Assembly (NCBI RefSeq): GCF_030020805.1
Contig: NZ_CP125098.1
Span: 124,001-188,000, forward strand
DNA length: 64,000 nucleotides
Direction of reading: 5' to 3'
DNA from: Paenibacillus sp. RC67
GTDB lineage: Bacteria; Bacillota; Bacilli; Paenibacillales; NBRC-103111
Positions 54,863-62,779 of this stretch are shown piece after piece. The notes beneath the pieces were generated by a model. The model saw only the letters and a program-made list of their open reading frames with translations, was not told the origin of the DNA and did no database searches. The translations under genes and the position numbers were made by a program. Position 1 is the first letter of the stretch; each line of letters begins with the position of its first letter.

Positions 54863-54959
54863 AACGCAAGCCTCTTTTTTTATACTGTTTATCTTTCCAA
54901 TAACTCATACCGACAAGCAAGACTAGGATCGAAGAAATGAAAAGACTATACATAATCAA
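54861..54959 (-). CDS. single-helix membrane microprotein (32 residues) under a c-di-GMP riboswitch
   Basis: TTG 54959 lies eight bases after AAAGGAG (54974-54968); TTG 54962 is an equally possible start and ATG 54953 a weaker one. The peptide has a hydrophobic helix (IMYSLFISSILVLLVGMSYW) and a basic tail (KDKQYKKRGLR), a common form for membrane-bound regulatory or toxin-like peptides. A terminator starts at its stop codon, and a c-di-GMP-I riboswitch with its own promoter lies 120 bases upstream, so this is a discrete transcription unit. No homology is recognised. Confidence 0.6.
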   Translation of the reverse strand: MIMYSLFISSILVLLVGMSYWKDKQYKKRGLR

Positions 54960-55030
54960 CAAGATCGCTCCTTTGTCGAAATGTGACGGGAAGCGATTCC
55001 AAATCTAGCTGCTGCTAGAGTCAGACTCAT
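54956..55030 (-). CDS. possible 24-residue leader peptide
   Basis: ATG 55030 with GAGG nine bases upstream opens a 24-codon frame (MSLTLAAARFGIASRHISTK...) whose stop overlaps the start region of the membrane microprotein. It is the first frame after the riboswitch and may couple translation to it. Evidence is only start, ribosome site and overlap. Confidence 0.35.
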   Translation of the reverse strand: MSLTLAAARFGIASRHISTKERSC

Positions 55031-55080
55031 ACTCACATTCCTCTTTTCTTAGTTTACACATAAGAAATCGGACGAAAGCC

Positions 55081-55176
55081 GTTATTCGGTAGCTGGCTGG
55101 CATATCGTCAAGACGATGAAGCCCCTATAGCTTTGCGTCCTTACTTTTCAGTAAGTTTGCCATTATCGTACGAACT
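55081..55176 (-). ncRNA. c-di-GMP-I (GEMM-I) riboswitch
   Basis: Read on the minus strand the RNA has ATGGCAAAC, a CTTAC-TGAAAA-GTAAG stem with the GAAA-type loop, then GGACGCAAAGCTATAGGG, a second arm ATCGT-CTTG-ACGAT and the closing ATGCCAGCCAGCTACCG. These are the conserved core, tetraloop/receptor arms and 3' element of GEMM-I aptamers. AGTTCG at the 5' end can pair with CGAA near the 3' end as P1. No T-run terminator follows directly, so control may be translational. Downstream are two microprotein frames and a terminator. Confidence 0.9.
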
Positions 55177-55191
55177 ATGTGAATTATCATT

Positions 55192-55221
55192 ATTATAACA
55201 AAAATCGATTATTTTCTACAA
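55192..55221 (-). promoter_or_regulatory. promoter of the c-di-GMP riboswitch transcript
   Basis: On the minus strand TTGTAG (55221-55216), an 18-base spacer and a perfect TATAAT (55197-55192) lie just before the aptamer. Confidence 0.7.
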
Positions 55222-55295
55222 TATGTTTGTATGGTTGGAAAGACTCAATTTTCATATATTATGTAGTATAAAAGTACTGTTTCATCCTGTGGATA

Positions 55296-55424
55296 TTAGA
55301 ACAATCGCTTTAGAGGTCGACGAGGTCTCTTAATATACCAATGCCCATCTTCTGAGGCATGCAATATTTCAATACCGAACAATTCTAACGGAGTCCAGAC
55401 TTTCTTCACATTGATCAATGGCAT
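55296..55424 (-). CDS. 42-residue microprotein of unknown function
   Basis: ATG 55424 is preceded by AAGGAGG at ten bases. The peptide MPLINVKKVWTPLELFGIEI...WYIKRPRRPLKRLF is strongly basic at its C-terminus and has no membrane helix. A promoter-like TATAAT with TTAGAA 17 bases upstream lies on the same strand at about 55468-55495. The family is not recognised. It sits between the riboswitch unit and the divergent stalk-protein gene. Confidence 0.55.
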   Translation of the reverse strand: MPLINVKKVWTPLELFGIEILHASEDGHWYIKRPRRPLKRLF

Positions 55425-55449
55425 AGGTCTATTTCCTCCTTAATTTAAA

Positions 55450-55478
55450 TTGGAATGGGAATTAAGTACTATTATACT
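55450..55478 (+). promoter_or_regulatory. sigma-A promoter of the copper-amine-oxidase-domain gene
   Basis: TTGGAA (55450-55455), 17-base spacer, TATACT (55473-55478), 55 bases before the start codon. Confidence 0.65.
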
Positions 55479-55533
55479 ATATCATATAAAAGATTCTAAT
55501 AGTTGGCATATTTGATAAAAAGGAGAAGATCCA

Positions 55534-56523
55534 ATGTTAAAAAATCTTAAGGTTTTGAGTGTTACAGCCATGATGATGTTAGGGGGGGCAAGCTCTGCCT
55601 ATGCAGAACAAACGCCGTCTTCTATTGACGTGTACTATGCGCCTATTCAATTTGTTTTCGATAGTGAGAAGTTTACTCCTCCGGAGAATCAGCAAGGCTT
55701 TATCTACGAAGGTAGCACTTATGTACCGCTTCGTTTTATCTCTTATTCATTGAACAAAGCGGTGCGTTGGGATGCAGATACCTATACAGTAACGGTAGAG
55801 AAGCCGAAGGTAGAGGACATGACAGAGATCAGTGAATACAACCTGAATACAAAGGTGCGTAATGGAGCTGCTTCCGAGAAAGTGAATTCTTCTAATCTGA
55901 AATCGACCCCAATTATTGCTTACAAGGAAAAAGTAAGTTATATGTTTGATGGCCAGAGTAAACAGATCGATTCGAATTTGCCTGGATTGATATATCAGGA
56001 TTCTTTATATGTTCCTTTACGTTTTTTCTCTGAAGCCGTTGGAAAAACAATCGAGTGGAACCCGGATACTTACACAGTTTCGGCTAAAACACAGGACGAA
56101 GTAAAGCAGGAGACTACAGAGACGGAGCAACCGAAAACTGAACAGCCGAAGTCGGAAATTCCTGCGACTACGCCTGCTGTAAGCGGTGGTTCAGGAGGCG
56201 GTGGCGGATCGAGCTCTTCATCGAGCAACGCCCAGTCAGCTCAAACTAAAGCGGAAGAAAAGCTCCTTGCACTGGAGAATAGCTGCCGCAATGCCCTGCA
56301 GCCTTTGGCCGATCAATACGTCGGTGCGGATGATGATGAAAAGCAGCACCTGATTTTGCTAGGAATGCTTAAGGTGAGCGAGTGTCAAGGGAAGTTTGAT
56401 AGCATTCTAAGCGAAGCGGCAAGCCAAGGAGTTAGCGAGAAGGCTCTCGATAGCTATAGAGCCCGTTTTGATCAAGTGCAGGCCGATGCTATTGCCAAAT
56501 TAAAAAAGAAGCTTGGAAAATAA
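55534..56523 (+). CDS. secreted protein with two copper amine oxidase N-terminal-like domains
   Basis: Such stalk domains occur in many Paenibacillus secreted proteins and are thought to bind wall components; no oxidase domain is present. The 329-residue product has a signal peptide (about 1-24, ending AYA), two repeats (about 30-85 and 125-185) with the hallmark STYVPLRFIS and DSLYVPLRFFSEAVGKTIEWNPDTYTV, a Glu/Pro/Thr then Gly/Ser linker (about 190-235) and a helical C-terminal domain with two cysteines. ATG 55534 follows AAAAGGAG. It is a single gene ending at a terminator. Confidence 0.85.
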   Translation: MLKNLKVLSVTAMMMLGGASSAYAEQTPSSIDVYYAPIQFVFDSEKFTPPENQQGFIYEGSTYVPLRFISYSLNKAVRWDADTYTVTVEKPKVEDMTEISEYNLNTKVRNGAASEKVNSSNLKSTPIIAYKEKVSYMFDGQSKQIDSNLPGLIYQDSLYVPLRFFSEAVGKTIEWNPDTYTVSAKTQDEVKQETTETEQPKTEQPKSEIPATTPAVSGGSGGGGGSSSSSSNAQSAQTKAEEKLLALENSCRNALQPLADQYVGADDDEKQHLILLGMLKVSECQGKFDSILSEAASQGVSEKALDSYRARFDQVQADAIAKLKKKLGK

Positions 56524-56537
56524 ATAGTTGAAATGCC

Positions 56538-56571
56538 AGGTCCTCCTATTATGAGAGGGCCTTTTTTTATA
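56538..56571 (+). terminator. intrinsic terminator
   Basis: AGGTCCTC pairs with GAGAGGGCCT (one bulge, G-U allowed) and is followed by seven T. Confidence 0.75.
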
Positions 56572-56917
56572 AACTGGACTCATATATGACGGCGCCGTGA
56601 ATCTAACTTAGCCTCACAGGTCAATATCCACTTCACATCCTCGTCTAATATTCTTCACAAGTTCCTTTCCTTATTATATGGAACCTCTTTCCCCTCGTAG
56701 TAGTATTCCTTTTGTCGTTCTCTGATGTTCACTGAGCGTCGATTCCCCAGATAGCCTTATTTTGTTCATAATTCAGACACATATTTTTAATCTAATTTTC
56801 AGATTGGTTTAAGCTGGTTTTATTGTTTTATTTGTATATTGTTGGAGGTTAAGCAATTGTAATTATGGACATGGCTTAAGTAGGCGCATATTTCGTTTCG
56901 AATGGAGGGTTTCATGC
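56572..56917. other. intergenic region before the Gld-like ABC operon
   Basis: About 345 bases with no convincing gene. On the minus strand AAGGAAAGGAACTTGTG opens only a 14-codon frame near 56630. A promoter for the following operon is expected but no clear -35/-10 pair stands out. Confidence 0.4.
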
Positions 56918-58018
56918 GTGCTTGAGGTAAAGCAGGTTAGTAAGCTGTACGAGAACCAAAGAGGGGTCCACAATATCGATTTTTCCATGAGCCGTGGGGA
57001 GATCGTCGGTTTTTTGGGGCCGAACGGCGCAGGAAAGACAACGACGATGCGGATGATCACCGGTTATTTGAATCCTACGCTGGGTTCAATTACGATCGAC
57101 GGATTATCCATGGCCAACCATCCGAAGAAAGCTAGACAGAAGATCGGGTATTTACCGGAAACACCACCGTTATATCCGGAGATGACTGTAGAAGCCTATC
57201 TGCAGTTCATTGCCGATTTGCGTGGGATTCCAGGGAGAGAACAGAAGCGGCGTATCGGTGAAGTTGTTGAACGGCTGGGGCTGCAGGGCCGCGAAAGGCA
57301 AATCATTCGAGGTCTGTCCAAAGGGTACAAGCAGCGGATGGGGTTGGCGCAGGCTATTTTGCACAATCCGGATCTACTGGTGCTGGACGAGCCTACTTCG
57401 GGTCTGGATCCGAAGCAGATTATTGAAATTCGCCAGCTCATTCGTGAGTTGGGTGAGAATCACACGGTGCTGCTGAGCACGCACATATTGCCAGAGATCA
57501 ACACGTTGTGTAACCGCGTATTGATCATCAACCAAGGGCGCATCGTGATGGACGGCCATCCCGATCAGTTGGCTCAATCGATGGGCGAGCGATTCGAAGT
57601 ATCGCTCGAAGTCAAGGGCCCGCGCCAGGCCGTACTGGCCGAGCTGCGCGGCATGCCTATCATCGCCAGCGTGCAGCCGCTGGCGGAAGAATCCGCTGCC
57701 GCCGTACCGGCAGCGACAGCCCCGGCTGCGCTCGAGCCGCAGCCGGACGCCTCGCAGGCTGAGCCTACGGCGGAGCCTGCTCCAACCGTCACGGTCGAGC
57801 CGACCGTGAAAGTGCTTGTGTCCGCGAAGGACAATGCGGACATTCGCGAAGAGCTCTTCTTCCGCATGGCGGAGCTGCGTTATCCGATTCTTGCGATGAA
57901 GAAAGAAAGCTTGAGCCTCGAGGATATTTTCCTCAAGCTGACGACCAACGAAGCGACGACGGCTTCGGATGATGAATCAGCGGCAGCTCTAGAGGAGGAG
58001 GAGACCCCGAATGCGTAG
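56918..58018 (+). CDS. ABC transporter ATP-binding protein (GldA/NatA-like)
   Basis: This is the ATPase of a three- or four-gene ABC system. The 366-residue product has Walker A GPNGAGKTTT, signature GLSKGYKQRMGLAQ, Walker B LLVLDEPTSGLDPKQ and the switch His in LLSTHIL. After about residue 225 there is an Ala/Pro/Glu-rich, GC-rich insertion (about 255-290, EPQPDASQAEPTAEPAP) not usual in the family, then a C-terminal regulatory-like domain. GTG 56918 follows GGAGGG. It overlaps the permease gene by eight bases. Confidence 0.9.
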   Translation: MLEVKQVSKLYENQRGVHNIDFSMSRGEIVGFLGPNGAGKTTTMRMITGYLNPTLGSITIDGLSMANHPKKARQKIGYLPETPPLYPEMTVEAYLQFIADLRGIPGREQKRRIGEVVERLGLQGRERQIIRGLSKGYKQRMGLAQAILHNPDLLVLDEPTSGLDPKQIIEIRQLIRELGENHTVLLSTHILPEINTLCNRVLIINQGRIVMDGHPDQLAQSMGERFEVSLEVKGPRQAVLAELRGMPIIASVQPLAEESAAAVPAATAPAALEPQPDASQAEPTAEPAPTVTVEPTVKVLVSAKDNADIREELFFRMAELRYPILAMKKESLSLEDIFLKLTTNEATTASDDESAAALEEEETPNA

Positions 58019-58724
58019 AACTTGGGCGATTTGCAGAAAAGAGCTGCAAATGTATTTTTACTCGCCGACCTCCTATGCGGCGTTTGCATTCTTTTTCCTT
58101 ATTGTAGGGTACATGTTCAGCTCTAACTTTTTATATTCCATGATGATCGACGTTCGTATGGTCACCAGCCCGGTCAGTTTTCTATATCTGTTGGTGATCC
58201 CGTTCTTAACGATGCGCCTTGTATCCGACGAGCTTCGGCAGGGCACCGATGAGCTGCTGCTGACATCACCGGTCAGCATTACGGAGATTATTCTCGGTAA
58301 ATACATGGCCGCAGTTGTCGTTCAACTGCTTTTGGTCGGAGGCTGCCTGCTGTATCCGCTCATTATGAGCTCCTACGGTAAATTGGATCAGCCGGTATTG
58401 TGGCTATCCTTCCTCAGCATGTTCCTGCTTGGAGCAGCGATGATGGCGGTAGGCTTGTTTGCTTCCACGCTGTCCTCTCATCAAATGCTGTCCGGGTTGG
58501 CAGGCATTGGGATGCTATTGGTCCTTTGGACGATCGATTGGCTGGGAGACACGGTTGCCGCGGGTCGGGTTAAAGAATACCTGAGCATTTTCTCGATCGT
58601 TGCCAGAGGGAATAATCTGCAAAAGGGTGTATTGAATTTTGCGGACATTCTCTTTTATGTGACGTTGGCTATCGTATTTATCGTGTTAAGCATACAGGTG
58701 CTCGAAAGAAAACGTTGGAGATAA
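58011..58724 (+). CDS. ABC-2 type permease (GldF-like)
   Basis: The 237-residue protein has six membrane helices; the segment LLVIPFLTMRLVSDELRQGTDELLLTSPVSITEIILGKY is the ABC-2/GldF signature. It forms the channel for the ATPase encoded upstream. ATG 58011 lies inside the end of the ATPase gene behind GGAGGAGG. In Bacteroidetes the homologous set supports gliding; in Firmicutes it is an ABC exporter of unknown cargo. Confidence 0.9.
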   Translation: MRRTWAICRKELQMYFYSPTSYAAFAFFFLIVGYMFSSNFLYSMMIDVRMVTSPVSFLYLLVIPFLTMRLVSDELRQGTDELLLTSPVSITEIILGKYMAAVVVQLLLVGGCLLYPLIMSSYGKLDQPVLWLSFLSMFLLGAAMMAVGLFASTLSSHQMLSGLAGIGMLLVLWTIDWLGDTVAAGRVKEYLSIFSIVARGNNLQKGVLNFADILFYVTLAIVFIVLSIQVLERKRWR

Positions 58725-58766
58725 CCGGCTTTGCCCTAGGCGCAAGGCGAGAAGGGGGAAAGGCAA

Positions 58767-60158
58767 TTGAATAAGTGGATTCGCGGAACGAATGCGGTCG
58801 TGCTTTCGCTTGCGGTGATCGGCATTTTTATCGTCCTGACGATTTTCCTTAACTCTACGAAAACGCTGCAGGTCGATTTAACGCAAAACAAACAATTTAC
58901 GTTATCCGATCAGACGATCAATACGTTAAAAACGCTCGACAATGATGTTCATATTGTTTCATTGACCAGCTCACAGACTTCACCTGTCATGAGCCGTGAA
59001 GTTGTCGATTTGGTTCAGGAATATAAGAAGCGCAACAGCAAAATCGTTTTCGATCAATTCGATATCGAGAAGCATCCGGAGGTTGCTAATCAATACGAGG
59101 GCGTCGATCCTTCTGGGGTATTGGTCATCGAAAGCGGGGCCCAGAAGAAAGTGGTTAACTTCTATGATATGTTCCAGGCTTCTGGCCAATCCCAAACCGA
59201 CTATCAATTTAGCGGAGAGCAGAAGATTACTCAGGCCCTCGTTAACCTGAACGTCAAAGACAAGACGACCGTGTACTTCCTGTCTGGGCATAGTGAAACG
59301 CCGCTCAGCCAGATGACCTTGTGGCAGAGCTCCCTTGAGAATGCGAACTATACCGTAAAGGACCTCAACTTGCTTCGCGAGGGCAAAATTCCAGATGATG
59401 CACAAGCTTTATTCATCATTGGTGCGCAAACGGATATTAGCGATGCAGAAGCAGGAATCATCAAGGAGTATTTAAACGGTAAAGGCAAGCTGTACATGGC
59501 GCTGGGCTCCAATCAAAATATGGCTACAGAGTGGAAAAATATCGATTCCCTTCTTGCTGTGTATGGCATTACGGATCAGCATGCGGTTGCTATAGATCCT
59601 AAGTCAAGCCGTTTGATGTCTCCTCTTACCATTATTCCTGAGTACGGAGCTCATGAAATTACGAGCAAGCTGCAAACGTATAACTTGCTGATGCAATTGG
59701 GGCTTGCGGTTTCGATGAATGTCGATAAGCCAGCAGCCGATTTCCAGGCAACCAGCATTTTGAAAACATCCGATTCGGCATTCGGTAAGACGGACTTGGC
59801 CGCGTTGGTTAAAGGCAATACCACCAAGGGAGATAAAGATATTAAAGGCCCGCTGAATTTGGGTTATGTTGTAGAGACCAAAGACAACAAGCCTAAAGCG
59901 GTCGTACTTGGCAGCTATACCTCTTTAAGAGATGATTACTTTCAACAACAAGGCAACCGCGACTTCGCTTTGAACAGCGTAGGCTGGCTGCAGGAGCAAA
60001 AAGACCAAGTAACCATTCGTCCGCGTGAAAATCAAGCGCAAATGGCTATGTTTACTGGCGGTCAAGCCTATTCTATTTTCTATGGCACGGTATTGCTATT
60101 CCCGTTACTCTTCCTGATCGTTGGCGGAACGATTTGGTGGAGGAGGAGAAAAGGATGA
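58767..60158 (+). CDS. GldG-like ABC auxiliary protein
   Basis: The 463-residue protein has an N-terminal membrane helix (about 9-28), a large extracytoplasmic ABC-auxiliary domain (LTQNKQFTLSDQTINTLKTL, VYFLSGHSETPLS, LFIIGAQTDISDAEAGIIKEYL) and a C-terminal helix before WWRRRKG. This matches GldG/ABC_transp_aux proteins, which work with GldA and GldF. TTG 58767 follows GGGGGAAAGG. The stop overlaps the next gene (ATGA). Confidence 0.88.
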   Translation: MNKWIRGTNAVVLSLAVIGIFIVLTIFLNSTKTLQVDLTQNKQFTLSDQTINTLKTLDNDVHIVSLTSSQTSPVMSREVVDLVQEYKKRNSKIVFDQFDIEKHPEVANQYEGVDPSGVLVIESGAQKKVVNFYDMFQASGQSQTDYQFSGEQKITQALVNLNVKDKTTVYFLSGHSETPLSQMTLWQSSLENANYTVKDLNLLREGKIPDDAQALFIIGAQTDISDAEAGIIKEYLNGKGKLYMALGSNQNMATEWKNIDSLLAVYGITDQHAVAIDPKSSRLMSPLTIIPEYGAHEITSKLQTYNLLMQLGLAVSMNVDKPAADFQATSILKTSDSAFGKTDLAALVKGNTTKGDKDIKGPLNLGYVVETKDNKPKAVVLGSYTSLRDDYFQQQGNRDFALNSVGWLQEQKDQVTIRPRENQAQMAMFTGGQAYSIFYGTVLLFPLLFLIVGGTIWWRRRKG

Positions 60159-61153
60159 AGCGGCTCATACCCACCCTCATACTGGTTATCGTTTGTATAG
60201 GAGGCTTTTGGTACGCGTCAAGCCAAAACTTTTTCAAAGAGAAGCCGGAAGCGGGAGCATCGCTTGTGAAGGTGAATCCGAACGATGTAGCCAGCTATAC
60301 GATCCAAGCGGGCGGAACTGAAATTGAAATGCAGCAAAAAGACGGCAAATGGACGATGACCAAGCCATCTGCCCTTCCTCTAAATGAGTACAGCGCTAAC
60401 GGCTGGATTGATTCCTTTAATGGAGTGACTAAAGATAAAGATGCTACCATTGATGCTGAGGGTAAGGATCTGGCCAAATTCGGCTTGGATAAGCCGCAGC
60501 AGCAGTTTAGCGTCAAGCTGAATAATGGTACGGTCCAAACGTTGAGCATAGGTAACGCGATGCTTGTTCAAGGCTTCGATTATGCCATGTTCAGCGGCTC
60601 GCCTGAGGTGTTTAAAATTAATGATTCTCAGGTCAAATCACTTGCCAAGACTCAACTCGACCTCATGGAGAAAAGTCCGATTCGGCTAGAGTATGAACAG
60701 GTGCGCAGTATAAGTGTTGACTGGAAAGGTCAGAAATCGACGTTGACGAAGACGGACACCGATAAAAAGTCCTATGAGGCGAATTGGAAGCTGGACGATA
60801 AAGAGTTGAAAGGCTCCGATGCTAGCGCTTATTTGGATAAGGTGCAGTTCTTGGCAACAGAACAGCCTGCCAAACCGGCTGCGCAAGTGAAGATGGACTC
60901 GCCTGAGCTTCGACTTGAGATCAAATATGCTGACGCCTCTAATAAGGAGACGACAACCGTTTACTTGGGCAAGGTGGATCAGGATAATCTATGGCTGGTC
61001 CAACAGGACGGCCAGTGGGCGTATTCCTTACCGGTAACGTCGATTCAGGAGTTGGCTGACAAGTTCAAGCAGCTTCCGCAGCCTCCTGAGCAGCAAGCTG
61101 CCCCAGAAACGCAGCCGACGACGCCACAGGCGGAGCAACCTCAGTCCAAGTAA
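60155..61153 (+). CDS. DUF4340-type membrane-anchored protein
   Basis: Proteins of this type regularly follow gldG-like genes and are thought to be part of the same envelope complex; function unknown. The 332-residue product has an N-terminal anchor (about 5-22) and repeated beta-rich units with WTMTKPSALPLNEYSANGWIDSF and FGLDKPQQQFSVKL, and ends in a Gln/Pro-rich tail. ATG 60155 lies after GGAGGAGGAG and overlaps the gldG-like stop; starting at 60134 would place the ribosome site inside the gene. Confidence 0.85.
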   Translation: MKRLIPTLILVIVCIGGFWYASSQNFFKEKPEAGASLVKVNPNDVASYTIQAGGTEIEMQQKDGKWTMTKPSALPLNEYSANGWIDSFNGVTKDKDATIDAEGKDLAKFGLDKPQQQFSVKLNNGTVQTLSIGNAMLVQGFDYAMFSGSPEVFKINDSQVKSLAKTQLDLMEKSPIRLEYEQVRSISVDWKGQKSTLTKTDTDKKSYEANWKLDDKELKGSDASAYLDKVQFLATEQPAKPAAQVKMDSPELRLEIKYADASNKETTTVYLGKVDQDNLWLVQQDGQWAYSLPVTSIQELADKFKQLPQPPEQQAAPETQPTTPQAEQPQSK

Positions 61154-61193
61154 TAAGAAATGAAATAACGGGTTATATAATCCCATAGTCTTT

Positions 61194-61235
61194 TCGCCCC
61201 ATCTTGCTAAATGCAGGGTGTGGGCGATTTTTTTT
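61194..61235 (+). terminator. intrinsic terminator of the Gld-like operon
   Basis: TCGCCC (61194-61199) pairs with GGGCGA (61222-61227), with further pairing inside, followed by eight T. Confidence 0.85.
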
Positions 61236-61315
61236 GAAATTTGGAATATTCATACACATAGTTTTCCACATCTTGGACAACCTATATTTGTCAAAAACGA
61301 AAGGAGGACATATCG

Positions 61316-61558
61316 ATGTTTAATCAACAAGGACAGCAACAGCAGCAAAGTATGAACACGGTCAGCTCCAAGGAATTGGCGTACATAACCGATAGCTTGA
61401 AGAATGAAGATTTGTTAGCCAAATTGGCCGTCCACGGATTGTCCGATTGCCAATCGCCGCAGTTAAAGCAAAAATTGGAGCAGATCGCTCAGGATCGTTT
61501 ACAGCATGCCAATCAACTGCTTAGAACGCTGCAGCAGCAAACTCAGATGACCCACTAA
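61316..61558 (+). CDS. small Gln-rich protein, CotF-like coat family member
   Basis: The 80-residue protein has a Gln-rich start and a helical core SSKELAYITDSLKNEDLLAKLAVHGLSDC, which resembles the helical repeat of CotF/YhcQ-type spore coat proteins. ATG 61316 follows AAAGGAGG. The larger CotF-like gene follows after 22 bases, so the two probably form a sporulation operon. CATACACA at 61251-61258 could be a sigma-E/K-type -10 element, but the -35 is unclear. Confidence 0.7.
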   Translation: MFNQQGQQQQQSMNTVSSKELAYITDSLKNEDLLAKLAVHGLSDCQSPQLKQKLEQIAQDRLQHANQLLRTLQQQTQMTH

Positions 61559-61580
61559 TGACATAGGAGGTGCACACAAG

Positions 61581-62582
61581 ATGTATCAACAACAAAATTT
61601 CATGAATCAATCCACACATCAGCATACACCGCTTCAAGAGCAGGACTGGGGCAACCTGGTATTGTCCGAGTTGAAGCGTACGGCGCGTGAATATACGACA
61701 GCTGCTTTGGAAGCGACACATCCGGCCATTCGTCAGACGTTCCAAAGCTTGTCCCAAAGAACAATGCAGGAACAGGCGGAGTTGTTCCAAGTATTATCCC
61801 AACTAAACGGCTATGGCTCGGTGAAAATGGCTAATCAGCAGGAGATTCAACAAGATCTCCAACAGCAAGTTCAAAAGGTGGAGCAGCTGCAGTCTATAGT
61901 TCAGCAGTCCATCCAAAGCGCGAACACAAACACAGCGGCTATGTACCAACAACAGCAACAGCATCAGCCGATGTACAATGCAAGTCCGCAATATCAGCAG
62001 CAGCAGCAGCCGTCGTTTAATACCTATGATGCAGGTGGTTTTGGCGGGGCGGCAGCAGGCTCTTATCAGCAGCCTTCTACTCAAGGAGGGCAAAGCTACG
62101 GACAAAGCTTCGCTACTAACTTCAGCTCGTCTGTCGGCAGCCACTCTCCTAATCAGAGCCAAAGCTATACAAGCGACTCTGGAAGCGGAAGCTCCGGCAT
62201 CAGCCAAAATCAAAATCCGACTACACAAAGTATCGCCAATCAATATACAGCTTCTGCCTTTAAATCAACGGCAGGAAATGGGTCTATTGGACAATCCTCG
62301 GGAACCTCTGCTAACCAATGGGCGCAGGAGGGAGGGGCCGCGAAATACGGCAGCAACCAAGATTCTTATTCGGCCATATCAGCATCTTCCTCCCAAGGCG
62401 GGAATAGCTTCAATTGGACTGATGACAGCGCTAATGCAAGCTCCAGCGCAATCACTTCAACAAGCAACCGGGGTGGCAATAGCTTTGAGTGGCACGATTC
62501 CGACGAGCAGGCTAATGCTTCCTCTTCCTTGTCTTCCTCCCAAGAAAGATCTACTTCATTTAGTGGCGGGAAGTTCATGTAG
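61581..62582 (+). CDS. spore coat protein, CotF-like with Gln/Ser/Gly-rich tail
   Basis: The N-terminal ~115 residues are helical (NLVLSELKRTAREYTTAALEATHPAIRQTFQSL) and fit the CotF/YhcQ coat family; CotF-type proteins sit in the outer spore coat. From about residue 115 to 333 the protein is low-complexity, rich in Gln, Ser, Gly, Asn and Tyr, with two similar GGNSFNW/GGNSFEW blocks near the end. ATG 61581 follows AGGAGGTG. Such disordered tails are common in coat assembly proteins. It ends at a strong terminator. Confidence 0.8.
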   Translation: MYQQQNFMNQSTHQHTPLQEQDWGNLVLSELKRTAREYTTAALEATHPAIRQTFQSLSQRTMQEQAELFQVLSQLNGYGSVKMANQQEIQQDLQQQVQKVEQLQSIVQQSIQSANTNTAAMYQQQQQHQPMYNASPQYQQQQQPSFNTYDAGGFGGAAAGSYQQPSTQGGQSYGQSFATNFSSSVGSHSPNQSQSYTSDSGSGSSGISQNQNPTTQSIANQYTASAFKSTAGNGSIGQSSGTSANQWAQEGGAAKYGSNQDSYSAISASSSQGGNSFNWTDDSANASSSAITSTSNRGGNSFEWHDSDEQANASSSLSSSQERSTSFSGGKFM

Positions 62583-62611
62583 TGCTCTCAAAAGTTTGTG
62601 GAATAAGATTA

Positions 62612-62636
62612 CCCCTGCACAATGGCAGGGGTTTTT
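62612..62636 (+). terminator. intrinsic terminator of the coat genes
   Basis: CCCCTGC (62612-62618) and GCAGGGG (62625-62631) form a perfect stem followed by five T. Confidence 0.9.
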
Positions 62637-62734
62637 CGTCGCTCATCTTGGAAAACCTCGATAGAGGTGCTTCATATTAAAGACTCACCGTCCATGTAAA
62701 AGCGCTGAAGCTGCAATAGGCCTAGGGAAAGCGG

Positions 62735-62740
62735 TATAAT
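62735..62740 (+). promoter_or_regulatory. -10 element of the two-component operon
   Basis: A perfect TATAAT lies 40 bases before the response regulator. The upstream CTGCAA (62711-62716) at 18 bases is a weak -35. Confidence 0.5.
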
Positions 62741-62779
62741 GAGAAAGATTGGAATTTCGAAATAACGGGGTGTGTTGTT

